A stretch of 64,000 nucleotides of DNA, from positions 1 through 64,000 of the forward strand of contig JBBQWR010000010.1 of NCBI GenBank assembly GCA_038210495.1, read 5' to 3'. Made by a program: the position numbers and the translations under genes. Shown here one piece after another: positions 7,882 to 16,653 of the stretch. The first letter of the stretch is position 1; the number at the start of each line of letters is the position of its first letter. The notes under the pieces are model-generated. The model was not told the DNA's origin. It was given only the letters and a program-made list of their open reading frames with translations, and did not search any database. Origin of the DNA: JBBQWR01 sp038210495 (GTDB taxonomy: Bacteria > Planctomycetota > Planctomycetia > Pirellulales > DATAWG01).

Positions 7882-9282
7882 ATGATCGATTTTTTCGAGT
7901 TCAGCAACGAAATGCTTTGCTTGGCCGATCACCGGGGGTACTTCACCCGGGTGAATCAAGCCTGGATCAAAACATTGGGTTGGTCGGCCGAGGAACTCAC
8001 GAGCCGGCCCTACTTCGACTTTGTCCATCCGGACGATCTCGAGGCGACGATTCGCGAGGCGAGCCTGCTTCAGATCGGGCATGAATCCGTGCGATTCGAG
8101 AACCGATATCGTTGCCCCGACGGTTCGTATCGCTGGCTCGCTTGGCAAGCGGCGCCCGATCCTAATTCCGACTTGATCGTGGCTACCGCCCGGGATGTCA
8201 CTTTTCAAAAGCTGCAAACCGAGGCGCTTCGCGAGTCGGAGGAGCGATTCCGGACGCTCGTGACACGGGCGCCCGTCGGAATCGTCCAAGCGGACGCCGA
8301 GGGGTCGGTTTTCTTCGCCAACGACAAGTGGTGCGAACTCGCTGGCGTGGCGCCCGACGAAGCGCTGGGGTTTGCCTGGAAGCATCTGATTCATCCGGAT
8401 GATTTCGCAGCCCTGGTCGACATCTGGCAGAAATCATTGGAAACCCGCCGGGACATGCCGCTGCAAGAATTTCGGTTCGTTCACAAGAATGGCGTTATTC
8501 GCTGGACAGCGAGCGTCGTGACGATGCTCAAGGATTCAACCGGCGCGGTCACCGGCCAGATTTGCACCGTGCAGGATATTACCGAGCGCAAAGCCGCGCA
8601 CGACGCACTTCTGGCGGAGCAAGAATTGCTCCGCCAAAGTCTGGAGCTCCAGGAACGCGAACGGAAGCTCATCGCTTACGATATCCACGACGGGTTCATG
8701 CAATATGCCATCGGAGCGATCCTGCATTTGCAGGGCTGCCAGTCGAATTTGGACAGTCCCGGCGCCGCGGAGCTTATCGAACCCGGTATCAAGGCCCTGC
8801 GGCAAGCAATCGACGAGGGGCGCCGAGTGATGAACGGCGTCAGGAATTATGTGCTCGACCAGTTCGGCGTCACCCAGGCCATCGAGGAGTTGGTCAAAGA
8901 GCATGTGATGGCCGGCGCCAAGATCGAATTCGTCCATTCGGAAAATGACCTGGGCCGTTTGACTCCGGAATGGGAAACGGCCGTCTACCGTATCGCTCAG
9001 GAGGCAATCACCAATGCGGTCAAGCACAGCCAAAGTCCCAGAATTCGCATCAAACTCGATCACGACGACCAGCGAATCTTGCTGGAGGTAAAGGACTGGG
9101 GCATTGGAACCACGCTCGAACAGGCCTCGCGCGGCGTCCACGGGCTGCCTGGGATGAAGGAGCGGATCAAGCTCTTGAGGGGTCGCTTCAACATGGAAAG
9201 CTCGCCCAACGGCGGCACGCGGATCGAAATCGAATTGCCAATGCGCCGCCCGACTTCGGCCGGTCACGGCGCCGCGGATTGA
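7882..9282 (+). CDS. PAS-PAS sensor histidine kinase, NarL/DegS-type (orphan)
   Basis: A 466-residue protein without obvious membrane segments. PAS domain 1 spans about 1-110 and PAS domain 2 about 117-235, each ending in the usual R(D/V)T/DITERK junction. The dimerisation domain is HisKA_3 type, with the phospho-acceptor His at about 269 in ERERKLIAYDIHDG. A HATPase follows with EAITNAVKHS and a DWGIGT/GLPGMKERI box. Kinases of this class pair with NarL-type regulators, but no regulator lies nearby, so the partner is elsewhere. The lack of transmembrane helices suggests a cytoplasmic signal. A palindromic element separates it from the convergent DUF58 gene. Confidence 0.9.
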   Translation: MIDFFEFSNEMLCLADHRGYFTRVNQAWIKTLGWSAEELTSRPYFDFVHPDDLEATIREASLLQIGHESVRFENRYRCPDGSYRWLAWQAAPDPNSDLIVATARDVTFQKLQTEALRESEERFRTLVTRAPVGIVQADAEGSVFFANDKWCELAGVAPDEALGFAWKHLIHPDDFAALVDIWQKSLETRRDMPLQEFRFVHKNGVIRWTASVVTMLKDSTGAVTGQICTVQDITERKAAHDALLAEQELLRQSLELQERERKLIAYDIHDGFMQYAIGAILHLQGCQSNLDSPGAAELIEPGIKALRQAIDEGRRVMNGVRNYVLDQFGVTQAIEELVKEHVMAGAKIEFVHSENDLGRLTPEWETAVYRIAQEAITNAVKHSQSPRIRIKLDHDDQRILLEVKDWGIGTTLEQASRGVHGLPGMKERIKLLRGRFNMESSPNGGTRIEIELPMRRPTSAGHGAAD

Positions 9283-9296
9283 ATAGGCTGCCGGCG

Positions 9297-9395
9297 CCAG
9301 GGGCTGGAGGCGTCCTTGCCGAAGCCCCGGAGTCTGGTGTCGCCTTCCGAGAGTCAGCCACGGGGGCTTCCCTACGGCGCGAGGTCGGGCCACCC
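9297..9395. repeat. Dispersed palindromic element, copy A
   Basis: The left half (9297-9330) contains GGGGCTGGAGGCGTCC and GCCGAAGCCCCGG; the right half (9361-9395) contains GGGGGCTTCCC and ends in GGGCCACCC. The halves are partly complementary, so the unit can fold. It lies between convergent genes. Other copies are at 12.15, 15.36, 43.11 and 59.85 kb. Confidence 0.75.
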
Positions 9396-9403
9396 AGCCG
9401 CCC

Positions 9404-10780
9404 TTACAACAGATGCCGCGCTTTGATATTCAGGTAGCTATTCACCAGCGGCGCCGTCAGGTCCTCCGGAAACACATCCAGCGCCAACACGCCTTTGCTC
9501 GACAGATCGCTTAAAACTTGGCGGCGCCAAATCAGAATATCCGCCGCCGCCGCGGCGCGATAAAGATCTTTGCCCTGCGGAGCAGTGACATCGGCTGCGT
9601 CGAACAGGCGGCGGTCGCGCAGCAGCACGCCCAACGGCAAATGTCGACCGACCAGCGAGGAGAGATAGCGGTCGACTTGATTGGCGTTCACCTCATCGAT
9701 CACGTTGGTGATCAGGACCACGAGCGCCCGTTTGCGACAGCGGGTCGCCAGATGCAAGAAAGCCTCGTCGTAGCGCGATTCGACCATTCGCGGAAACCTG
9801 TTGAACGAGGCATGCAGCAGCCGGTTCATCTGACTCATGCCGCCGGTAGCCGGCACGAAGTTGTGCATCTCGTCGGAGAAGCACAGCAGGCCAACCGAAT
9901 CGCCCTGCTTGAGCGCCACGTAGCTCAGCATCAGCATGGCATTCAGCGCGTGGTCCAATAGGCTCAGGCCGGCTGCTTCATTGGCCATCATCCGGCCGCA
10001 ATCCACGAGGAATAACAGCCGTTGGCTTTGGTTCGCCTGAAAGTCCTTGACCGTCAGCTTGCCGCGGCGGGCCGTGCTCCGCCACGCAATGTGCTTGTAA
10101 TTGTCGTCGCGGGTGAAATCGCGCAGCCGCTCGAATTCGTTGTCTTGCCCGATCTTGCGAGTTCGCCGCACTCCCAGCAAGCTCAGCCGATTCGTTCGGG
10201 CTAGTACCCCATACTCGGCCAATTGCTTCATGTCGGGATAGACGTCGATCAGGTTGCGAACGGGGTAGTCCAAATAGCGCTGCCATAATCCAAACCGGCT
10301 GCGGACTCGCAAATGGACGGTGGCGGCTTCGAACTCGCCGCGGCGATCGGCGTGAATCACATAGTGTAGCGTCGCCCGACTGCGGGGCGCAAGCCGCACG
10401 AGCAATTCGGCCGGCTCGCTGACGAGCGGCGGCGGAATTCCGTCGCGGACCCAAATCGTATGCGAGCCCCGCGAACGATTGGCGACCGTCAGTTGAACCG
10501 GATGTGGTTTTTTGAGCGAGGCGACGCGAAGCATCTCGCGCTGCACGGCGAAGTCTTTCGGCCGCGGAAGCGTCATTAAATCGACGATCGCCACAAGGGC
10601 AATGACGCCGTCAAGCGCGGCTAGCACCGGAAACAAACCGGCCGACGCCACCAAGCCGATCGACAATAGTCCCGGCACGGCCACCAGCAGCACCAGCGGC
10701 CTGTGCGGATAGATCCGGGCCATTGCCGCCAAGGCCACCAGGGGCGCCAACCCGAGCAAAACATAAAATAGCGGGTTCAC
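9404..10780 (-). CDS. DUF58 domain protein (MoxR partner)
   Basis: A 458-residue protein with two or three N-terminal hydrophobic helices (about 4-25, 28-60), a beta-rich middle and a DUF58 core. The core signature FERLRDFTRDDNYKHIAWRS and the KLTVKDFQ strand are clear, followed by a von Willebrand A-like segment (LLFLVDCGRMM). The start is GTG at 10780, overlapping the MoxR stop by 4 bp (GTGA), which implies translational coupling. DUF58 proteins act with MoxR ATPases in envelope-related assembly or maturation in several bacteria; the client is unknown here. It is the last gene of the seven-gene operon. Confidence 0.9.
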   Translation of the reverse strand: MNPLFYVLLGLAPLVALAAMARIYPHRPLVLLVAVPGLLSIGLVASAGLFPVLAALDGVIALVAIVDLMTLPRPKDFAVQREMLRVASLKKPHPVQLTVANRSRGSHTIWVRDGIPPPLVSEPAELLVRLAPRSRATLHYVIHADRRGEFEAATVHLRVRSRFGLWQRYLDYPVRNLIDVYPDMKQLAEYGVLARTNRLSLLGVRRTRKIGQDNEFERLRDFTRDDNYKHIAWRSTARRGKLTVKDFQANQSQRLLFLVDCGRMMANEAAGLSLLDHALNAMLMLSYVALKQGDSVGLLCFSDEMHNFVPATGGMSQMNRLLHASFNRFPRMVESRYDEAFLHLATRCRKRALVVLITNVIDEVNANQVDRYLSSLVGRHLPLGVLLRDRRLFDAADVTAPQGKDLYRAAAAADILIWRRQVLSDLSSKGVLALDVFPEDLTAPLVNSYLNIKARHLL

Positions 10781-12096
10781 AGCCGCGGAACCTCGACTGT
10801 TTTGATCAACTCGCGAAGCAGATCGTCGACCTTGCGGCCCTCGACATCGGCCTCGGCATTCAGAATCACCCGATGCCGCAGCGACGGCAAAGCCAATTGC
10901 GCCACGTCATCCGGCACGGCATAGTCGCGCCCGTGAAAGGCGGCCAGCGTGCGGGCCCCTTGCACCAGCGCGATGCCCGCCCGGGGCGAGGCGCCCATGT
11001 GAAACTGCGGCCACTCGCGGGTGCGGCGGACCAGCGTGTTGATATAGTCGATCAGCTTGTCGTCGACGTGCGTTTTGCCGCAGGCCTGCGTCATGGCCAT
11101 GATTTCCTCCGGCGAGGAAATCGTTTGCAGGTCCGTCGCTAGCCGCTGGTCGAGATCGACCTGCTGGCTGTGCATCCGGAGCACGTCGGCCTCCTCGGCG
11201 ACAGTCGGATAGTCGGCGATAATCTTGAACATGAACCGGTCGAGCTGTGCCTCGGGCAGATTGTAAGTGCCTTCGCTTTCGATCGGATTTTGCGTCGCCA
11301 TCACGAGAAACGGCCGGTCGAGCTTGTGGCTGGTGCGCTCGACGGTGACGCGATATTCCTGCATGATCTCAAGCAATGCAGCGTGCGTCTTGGCGGGCGA
11401 CCGATTGATTTCGTCGGCCAACAGAAGCTGCGTGAAGATCGGTCCTGGATGAAAGCGAAACTCCTGCTCCTTCATATCGAAAATCGGCGCGCCGGTGATA
11501 TCCGAGGGCATGAGATCGGCCGTGAATTGAATCCGCCCGAATTTGCAGCCGAGCACTCGGCCGAGCGTTCTGACGAATAGCGTCTTGCCAAGCCCGGGCA
11601 CGCTTTCGATCAATACGTGCCCGCTCGAAAATAGGGCGACCATCGTTCCCAATACGAGTTCGTCTTGACCGACATAGACCTTACGGATTTCGACCGTGAT
11701 TCGGCGAAACAAATTTTGAATCGCCGTGCCCGCGGCGGATGGTTCGTAACGGCTCGGCAGGCTTGGCGTGACAGTCGCCGCATTGGGATATAATTGGCTC
11801 ATCGGCCGAGCGGGCGCGGAGGCCGATGAAGCGCCAGGGAACGTTGGCGGCAGCGGATTGAGCGATCCCGAAAGACTCATCGGACCGGGTGCATATTGCG
11901 CCGGACGCTCTGCGCGCATGGCCATTTGGGGCGCGGCCGCGGCGCCGGACGCGGGCACGACAATGGTCGAGCGGCACTCGGGGCACATCGCCTGCTTGCC
12001 GATCGCAGCCGCCGCAATTCGCAACAGCTTTTGGCAATCGGGACAGCGAAATTCGATCGTTTCCGGCGGCGCGGGGGGCGCGGCGAAATCAGTCAT
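10777..12096 (-). CDS. MoxR-family AAA+ ATPase with N-terminal zinc ribbon
   Basis: A 439-residue protein. Residues about 15-45 form a zinc-ribbon-like module (FRCPDCQKLL ... MCPECRS). A Pro/Ala/Ser-rich linker follows, then an AAA_3 ATPase with Walker A SVPGLGKT, Walker B LLLADEINR and the MoxR stretch ATQNPIESEGTYNLPEAQLDRF (given here as a family-typical sequence ending in the sensor region). The C-terminal lid carries the GASPRAG motif. MoxR proteins work as chaperone-like ATPases for von Willebrand-type proteins, here presumably the overlapping DUF58 product. The zinc ribbon is an addition to the minimal family architecture, also seen in other planctomycete regulatory proteins. Confidence 0.93.
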   Translation of the reverse strand: MTDFAAPPAPPETIEFRCPDCQKLLRIAAAAIGKQAMCPECRSTIVVPASGAAAAPQMAMRAERPAQYAPGPMSLSGSLNPLPPTFPGASSASAPARPMSQLYPNAATVTPSLPSRYEPSAAGTAIQNLFRRITVEIRKVYVGQDELVLGTMVALFSSGHVLIESVPGLGKTLFVRTLGRVLGCKFGRIQFTADLMPSDITGAPIFDMKEQEFRFHPGPIFTQLLLADEINRSPAKTHAALLEIMQEYRVTVERTSHKLDRPFLVMATQNPIESEGTYNLPEAQLDRFMFKIIADYPTVAEEADVLRMHSQQVDLDQRLATDLQTISSPEEIMAMTQACGKTHVDDKLIDYINTLVRRTREWPQFHMGASPRAGIALVQGARTLAAFHGRDYAVPDDVAQLALPSLRHRVILNAEADVEGRKVDDLLRELIKTVEVPRL

Positions 12097-12147
12097 GGAG
12101 GCTCATCAGTTCGGACGTGAGTAAATTTTAGAGGGTCTAACAAAATC

Positions 12148-12252
12148 GGGGTGGCCAGGACCGGAGGCGTCCTCGCCGAAGCCCCGAAGGGGCATCTCGA
12201 TCTTGAGAGCAAGTCACCCGGGCTTCCCTTCAGTCCGGCCCCGGCCGCCCGG
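12148..12252. repeat. Dispersed palindromic element, copy B
   Basis: The left half (12148-12187) begins GGGGTGGCC and contains GGAGGCGTCCTCGCCGAAG; the right half (12216-12252) contains CCCGGGCTTCCCTTC and ends CCGGCCGCCC. The right half overlaps the 3' end of the DUF4350 gene and encodes its last residues (GRGRTEGKPG). The left half lies in the spacer before the MoxR gene. Confidence 0.8.
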
Positions 12253-13503
12253 AAGCATTGAGTTGCGTTTCGTAGCGTCGCTCAGGGCGCGACCGCCGCG
12301 GACGTTGTCTTGATAGTATTGCCACCGCTCTTGGGCATAGGAAGCGTCGCCGGTCGTGGCGAGCGAATCGGCTACGGCCGAGACGTGCTGGCCAAAGTCG
12401 GAGGCCGGCAGCGGCGGCGGGTCGCGCGGCGGCCCGAACAGGGGCCAGCGCGAAAAGCCAAACACCGCCAGAAGCACAACAAATTGCAGCAGAATCGCGC
12501 TCAAGGGCCAGACGCCAAACACATCGAGCATGCTGCTCGCCGCGGATCGATCAGCGCTCGAACTGCGAATCGGCGGCGCCGGCTCTTCGCTAGCCAAGAA
12601 AACGACGTGGCCCGGCTTGGGACCCAAGAGCTCGATCAATTTGCCGGCCAGCTTGCGATGCTCGCGGTTCACTAGCGGCAGGTTCGTGAGGAATGAGCCG
12701 TTGGCGATCATCACAAGCTGACTGTCCGGCGCCGAAGTCACGTCCCCCGCAACGCCGGGCGCCGTAAACGAGCGCCGCGTCAGGAGCATGTCGTCGTCCG
12801 CCGCCAGCAGCACGTCGAGATCGGCGGAGTCGGCCGGTATCAAGCGACTATTGAGCTCGATTTCGATCGCCGCAGCGTCGATCGGGGGCGGCCCGCCGCT
12901 GTTGTCCAGCCAGGGACCTTCAAGCTTACGAACGTCGCGATGCATGCCCTTCACGATCTCAAACCACGCGCATTTGCCGCCGGATTCGACGGCGCGCTCG
13001 ATCTTCACGCGGGCCAGGGCGGCAAGCGATCGGCGAGCGATTTCGGGCTGATCGGCAGTCCCGGCTTTGAGCTTCGCCTTGCGCCAATAGAGCGGCTCGG
13101 CGTCAAAATCGCGGCCGATATAAATCAATGTTCGCCCCGATTTTCCTTGGAGCCATTTTTCCATCCAGCCGACCGTTTCCGGTTCTGGCGGCGCAAAACT
13201 AACGGGAGCGAAGACGATCGTGTCGGCCCAGTCGCGCAGCAACGGGGTCAGCGCCGTCCGCGTTGAAACCGCGTGACCGGCCTTCGCAAACATTCCCGCC
13301 AGCACGTTGTAGCCGTTGACGCTCGTTTCCAATCCGGCGCCGCTGCCATAGGTCGTCGGCAACTCTCCGCTTTCCCCACTCTCGCGAGCACAGCCGATCG
13401 GCGCCGAAGCCATGACGAGCGCAAGCGCCACTCGCAAAAAAAACCTCGCCAAGGTGACTGACGCAAAAATGGGGTCCGGTCGCGAGCAGCAGTTGTCGAT
13501 CAT
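12214..13503 (-). CDS. DUF4350 domain protein, membrane-anchored
   Basis: About 429 residues from the ATG at 13503, which overlaps the upstream stop as ATGA. A signal-like or membrane segment near the start (FFLRVALALVMASAPIGC) ends in a Cys that could be a lipoprotein site. The large middle region resembles DUF4350/GATase-like proteins (NVLAGMFAKAGHAV, DTIVFAP). A second hydrophobic segment (ILLQFVVLLAVFGFSRWPLF) precedes a cytoplasmic tail. DUF4350 proteins co-occur with MoxR, DUF58 and DUF4129 genes. The final residues come from palindromic element copy B. The exact function is unknown. Confidence 0.8.
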   Translation of the reverse strand: MIDNCCSRPDPIFASVTLARFFLRVALALVMASAPIGCARESGESGELPTTYGSGAGLETSVNGYNVLAGMFAKAGHAVSTRTALTPLLRDWADTIVFAPVSFAPPEPETVGWMEKWLQGKSGRTLIYIGRDFDAEPLYWRKAKLKAGTADQPEIARRSLAALARVKIERAVESGGKCAWFEIVKGMHRDVRKLEGPWLDNSGGPPPIDAAAIEIELNSRLIPADSADLDVLLAADDDMLLTRRSFTAPGVAGDVTSAPDSQLVMIANGSFLTNLPLVNREHRKLAGKLIELLGPKPGHVVFLASEEPAPPIRSSSADRSAASSMLDVFGVWPLSAILLQFVVLLAVFGFSRWPLFGPPRDPPPLPASDFGQHVSAVADSLATTGDASYAQERWQYYQDNVRGGRALSDATKRNSMLPGGRGRTEGKPG

Positions 13504-14432
13504 GCGGGTTGCCCCAGCAAACGGTTGAAGCGCTCGACTTCGTTCCAGCACGCCTCGAATCGGGCGCGATCCAGCGCGTGGCCGCCGAAGAAGACATCCT
13601 CGAATGGCGAGAGACAACGGGCGACGATATCTCTAAGCTCGGGCCGATCCGCCAGTTCGCGGAGATACTCGCGATTGGTCTTGCCCTTGGCCAGCCGCAA
13701 GAATTGATTCTGATCGAGCTTTAGCAGTTCGTAACTATAGAGATAGATGACAGCCAAGTTGTAGTTCCCGGCCTCATACTGCCGTCGAGCTTCTTCGAGC
13801 AGACCGGATTTTGGCATGGGGATCCGAGTCGGCAGTTCGTCGAGAGCCTCGGCGACATCCTCGTTATCGTCGGCCGGTCCGGAATTGTCGATTCTTTTCG
13901 CGTCTTGCGCTTCGCGGTCCAGAAAAGCTCGGATTAAGGCGAAAGCGAGTCCGCACAGAACGATGGCGATGACGATCCAAGCTATCCATGTCAGCAGCGG
14001 GAACGTGCTCGCGGATGGATCGAACGAGGTGTCGCGCTCAGGTTTGGATTCCGAGTCATCACGGCCAGCTTGTCCGCCGTCTCTCGAACGGTCCGTTCGG
14101 CTGCGATCGGGGCGCGGCGCCGACTTGTCGTTGCGGTTGTCGTTTTGAGCTTGTTTTGGCTGCGATAGACGAATCGGCCGGATGTCGTCTTTGTCGGCGT
14201 CGTACCAAGGGAAGCGATCGGGGGAGCGGAGTGCTTCGCGGCCGGAGTCGATGGGATCGGGGATATCGGCGCGGGCTATGAGGCAACTGGCGAGGAGGAT
14301 GACTGAGGAGATGGCGACGACGATGAGACGGCGTGCCGCGGCGTTTTGCGCGTACTTAAGGTTGCTGGGTGATGTTAGCTTGGGGACAGGGGGCTTACGC
14401 CCCCCGCTCGGCACGGCGTCGATGCGGTTCAT
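13500..14432 (-). CDS. DUF4129 domain membrane protein
   Basis: About 310 residues from the ATG at 14432 (MNRIDAV), which overlaps the preceding stop as ATGA. A first hydrophobic segment near residues 37-56 resembles a signal anchor, followed by a long charged Asp/Arg/Ser-rich region and a second membrane helix (FPLLTWIAWIVIAIVLCGLAF). The C-terminal cytoplasmic domain carries the DUF4129 pattern: EEARRQYEAGNYNLAVIYLY, then KLDQNQFLRLAKGKTNREY and FEDVFFGGH. DUF4129 is a standard partner in MoxR-DUF58 operons. Reading further upstream in the same frame gives a sequence unlike any protein, so the start is well supported. Confidence 0.85.
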   Translation of the reverse strand: MNRIDAVPSGGRKPPVPKLTSPSNLKYAQNAAARRLIVVAISSVILLASCLIARADIPDPIDSGREALRSPDRFPWYDADKDDIRPIRLSQPKQAQNDNRNDKSAPRPDRSRTDRSRDGGQAGRDDSESKPERDTSFDPSASTFPLLTWIAWIVIAIVLCGLAFALIRAFLDREAQDAKRIDNSGPADDNEDVAEALDELPTRIPMPKSGLLEEARRQYEAGNYNLAVIYLYSYELLKLDQNQFLRLAKGKTNREYLRELADRPELRDIVARCLSPFEDVFFGGHALDRARFEACWNEVERFNRLLGQPA

Positions 14433-15280
14433 AGGGCTTGCCTCGCCAGTCGGGCGGCCTCCGCGCGCATCAATAGTTCGACTTCCCAGCCTTCGCGGCG
14501 AATTCTTAGATCGAGATAGCTCAGGTATCGCACGACGGTGAAGAAGCTGATGACCAGCCACAATCCCGCGGGAAACAAATAAGTGAAAAACAACAGGCCC
14601 AAATCCCAGCGATTGGAAAACGTGCCGCGGATGTACCACAGTCCCAGCGAAAAGCCGGCGGTCATCGCGCCGCCGATCGCCAGCGATAGAGCGGCGCGGC
14701 CAAATTGATCTCCCCGGGCGCCTTTGTGAAAGGCTTGGCTGCGCTGCCAAGACGAGGGCTGGCTGCGGCGCCGGATGAGCGGATTTCGCTCCAGCAAAAT
14801 AATTTCGCCGAGAAATGGGAAATAGACAAACGGTATCCAGCCCAGGGCAAACAGCATGAACAGGCCCCAGCCGGGCGGAAGCACGAATGCCGGCAGAAAA
14901 AACAATCCCCGGGCGACGACCTCGAGCATCAGCAGTTGCCAGACCGATCGGCTCACATCGTTCATCACGATCCGCGCCGGCGGCCGATCGACAAACAACG
15001 CGTGGCCAAAGTACCGTGTCGCAAACGCGCCGGCCAAGGGTGCTTCCAGACCGACGAGCGCGATCATAATCAATGTATAGTTGAGCCATGGCGCGGATAC
15101 GTCGACCGCCAAATGCACGTGTTTGACCAACCACCAATTCAGCAGGGCAAACGGCGCGACGCCCACGGCGCTGGCTGCAAGCCACGGCGCGAAATGCGTC
15201 CGAATCAGTTGTAGCGACAAATCGAGGATGTCCGTGAAGTCTCGCTCGCGGATGGCGATTCGAGTTTTATCGAGTTGCAC
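14429..15280 (-). CDS. Multi-pass membrane protein of the MoxR operon
   Basis: About 283 residues from the GTG at 15280, which overlaps the 3' end of the SpoIIM-like gene by 14 bp. It begins VQLDKTRIAIRERDFTDILD and has about five to six hydrophobic segments. The pattern resembles the DUF4013 or glycerophosphodiester-phosphodiesterase membrane-domain group seen in such operons, but a specific family cannot be fixed by eye. It ends in a basic cytoplasmic tail, and its stop overlaps the DUF4129 start by 4 bp. It is probably a structural or membrane-anchoring component of the same machine. Confidence 0.7.
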   Translation of the reverse strand: MQLDKTRIAIRERDFTDILDLSLQLIRTHFAPWLAASAVGVAPFALLNWWLVKHVHLAVDVSAPWLNYTLIMIALVGLEAPLAGAFATRYFGHALFVDRPPARIVMNDVSRSVWQLLMLEVVARGLFFLPAFVLPPGWGLFMLFALGWIPFVYFPFLGEIILLERNPLIRRRSQPSSWQRSQAFHKGARGDQFGRAALSLAIGGAMTAGFSLGLWYIRGTFSNRWDLGLLFFTYLFPAGLWLVISFFTVVRYLSYLDLRIRREGWEVELLMRAEAARLARQAL

Positions 15281-16475
15281 TCGTCGCCTCCTGTTCGCCT
15301 TCGGTCGGTCGCGTCGCCGGGCCCCCAGACGGAATCGGGCTCTCGGACGTCGTCGGGCGCCCGCGGCTGGAGGCGCTTCGCCGAAGCCCCGGATCGGCAA
15401 CGGCAACTGCTTGTAAATCAGCATGCGGTTCTCCCGTATCCGCCGCCAGGTCCCGGGGCTTCCCTTCGGACCAGTCCTGGCCACCCGATGCGACATCACC
15501 GATCAGTCCATCGGTCAAGGGAATCTGCCGGCTGCCCAAGATCAGCACATAAAACAGGAGCAAGAGCGAAGACACGATGGCCACGGTCGCTTTGACGGGA
15601 TAGGGCACGTTCGTCGGCGACAAAAAGCCTTCGATCATGGCGGCCATCAAAAACATGGCTACCGCCGCGCCCATCGTGGGCACCGCCTCGCGCAGCGCCC
15701 GTTGCATGGCTGCGCCGCGGCTCATGCCGTGCGTCTCCACCTGAGAAAAACCAACCCGCATTCCGGCCGCCGCCGATAACACCACGGCCGTCAGCTCGAA
15801 CGGGCCGTGGGCCGTCGTGAAATTGGCGAATGTGCCCCACTGACTCGTGGTCGTCATATATCCATAGACCGCGCCGATCTGAGCGGCATTGAAAATCAGC
15901 GCGATGAGACCGCCGACGCCAAACAACATTCCCGTCGCGAAACAGCTTAGGCCGATCGACGTGTTGTGCAGCGTATAAAAGCTGTTCATATAGCTGGAGA
16001 TTTCGGAGTTTTGACGATTGAGCGGATCGTCGTACTGCTCGGTCATGGCTCTCATCATGTCTTTGCCGACCAGTCGCTCGCAGAATTCCGGTGAATTTCG
16101 GGCAAGCCACATCGCTCCCAAAAAGATTCCCCAGAAGGCGATCGTCGCGATCCACAAATACCGGTCTCTCAGCAGTCGTCGCGGCACGGCCTGAAACAGC
16201 TCGTGTCCCCAATTTTTGAAATCGAATCGCCGACTGCGGTACAACTGGTTGTGAGCGCGGGCGACGAGTTGGTGCAAATAGAGCTGCGTATTGCTGGGCA
16301 ACTGATAAGCATCGGCCAGCGCCAAATCGGCGCAAGCCGACCGATACAGCGAAGCAAACCGCACCACGACGGCGCCCGCCTGCTTCCGCCGCGCGCGCCC
16401 CTCCATCAAAACGCACAGCTGCTCAAGCTGCCGCCAATTCTCCCGGCGCTGCTCCAGTAACTCGGCAACCTTCAT
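15267..16475 (-). CDS. SpoIIM family (stage II sporulation protein M-like) membrane protein
   Basis: A 402-residue protein. An N-terminal soluble helical region (about 1-105) precedes a membrane domain of about five or six helices with the SpoIIM features NTSIGLSCFATGMLFG, AAQIGAVYGYM and THGPFELTAVVLSAAAG. SpoIIM in Bacillus is part of the engulfment complex; in non-sporulating bacteria the family is linked to MoxR operons and membrane stress. The C-terminal tail of about 60 residues has no counterpart in the family and is encoded by palindromic element copy C. It is the second gene of the operon, after the RDD protein. Confidence 0.9.
   Translation of the reverse strand: MKVAELLEQRRENWRQLEQLCVLMEGRARRKQAGAVVVRFASLYRSACADLALADAYQLPSNTQLYLHQLVARAHNQLYRSRRFDFKNWGHELFQAVPRRLLRDRYLWIATIAFWGIFLGAMWLARNSPEFCERLVGKDMMRAMTEQYDDPLNRQNSEISSYMNSFYTLHNTSIGLSCFATGMLFGVGGLIALIFNAAQIGAVYGYMTTTSQWGTFANFTTAHGPFELTAVVLSAAAGMRVGFSQVETHGMSRGAAMQRALREAVPTMGAAVAMFLMAAMIEGFLSPTNVPYPVKATVAIVSSLLLLFYVLILGSRQIPLTDGLIGDVASGGQDWSEGKPRDLAADTGEPHADLQAVAVADPGLRRSASSRGRPTTSESPIPSGGPATRPTEGEQEATSATR
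15363..15487. repeat. Dispersed palindromic element, copy C, inside a coding region
   Basis: The left half (15363-15392) contains GCGGCTGGAGGCGCTTCGCC and AAGCCCCGG; the right half (15452-15487) contains CCCGGGGCTTCCCTTC and ends CCTGGCCACCCG. It lies wholly within the SpoIIM-like gene and supplies most of its C-terminal tail, including the peptides DWSEGKPR and DPGLRRSASSRG. Confidence 0.8.
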
Positions 16476-16500
16476 CGCTCGATCTTTTCAGAAAGAAATT

Positions 16501-16590
16501 AGACAGGATTAACAGAATTGTCAGGATTTGTTTTGGGACGGATTTGCAGTCGCCTCACTATAAATCCTGTTAATCCTGTCAATCCTGTCA
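16501..16590. repeat. ACAGGATTAACAG inverted repeat
   Basis: The left arm AGACAGGATTAACAG (16501) and its continuation TCAGGATT are answered by AATCCTGTTAATCCTGTC at 16563-16580 and a further AATCCTGTC. It is the clearest of four copies in the window (others near 4.72, 26.82 and 30.23 kb). The adjacent stretch of TTCGTGTCTTCGTG repeats (about 16606-16626) is a second simple repeat. Confidence 0.7.
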
Positions 16591-16653
16591 AAACTGCCTC
16601 GTTTCTTCGTGTCTTCGTGTCTTCGTGGTAAATCACCTTCTCGCTAGGCCAAC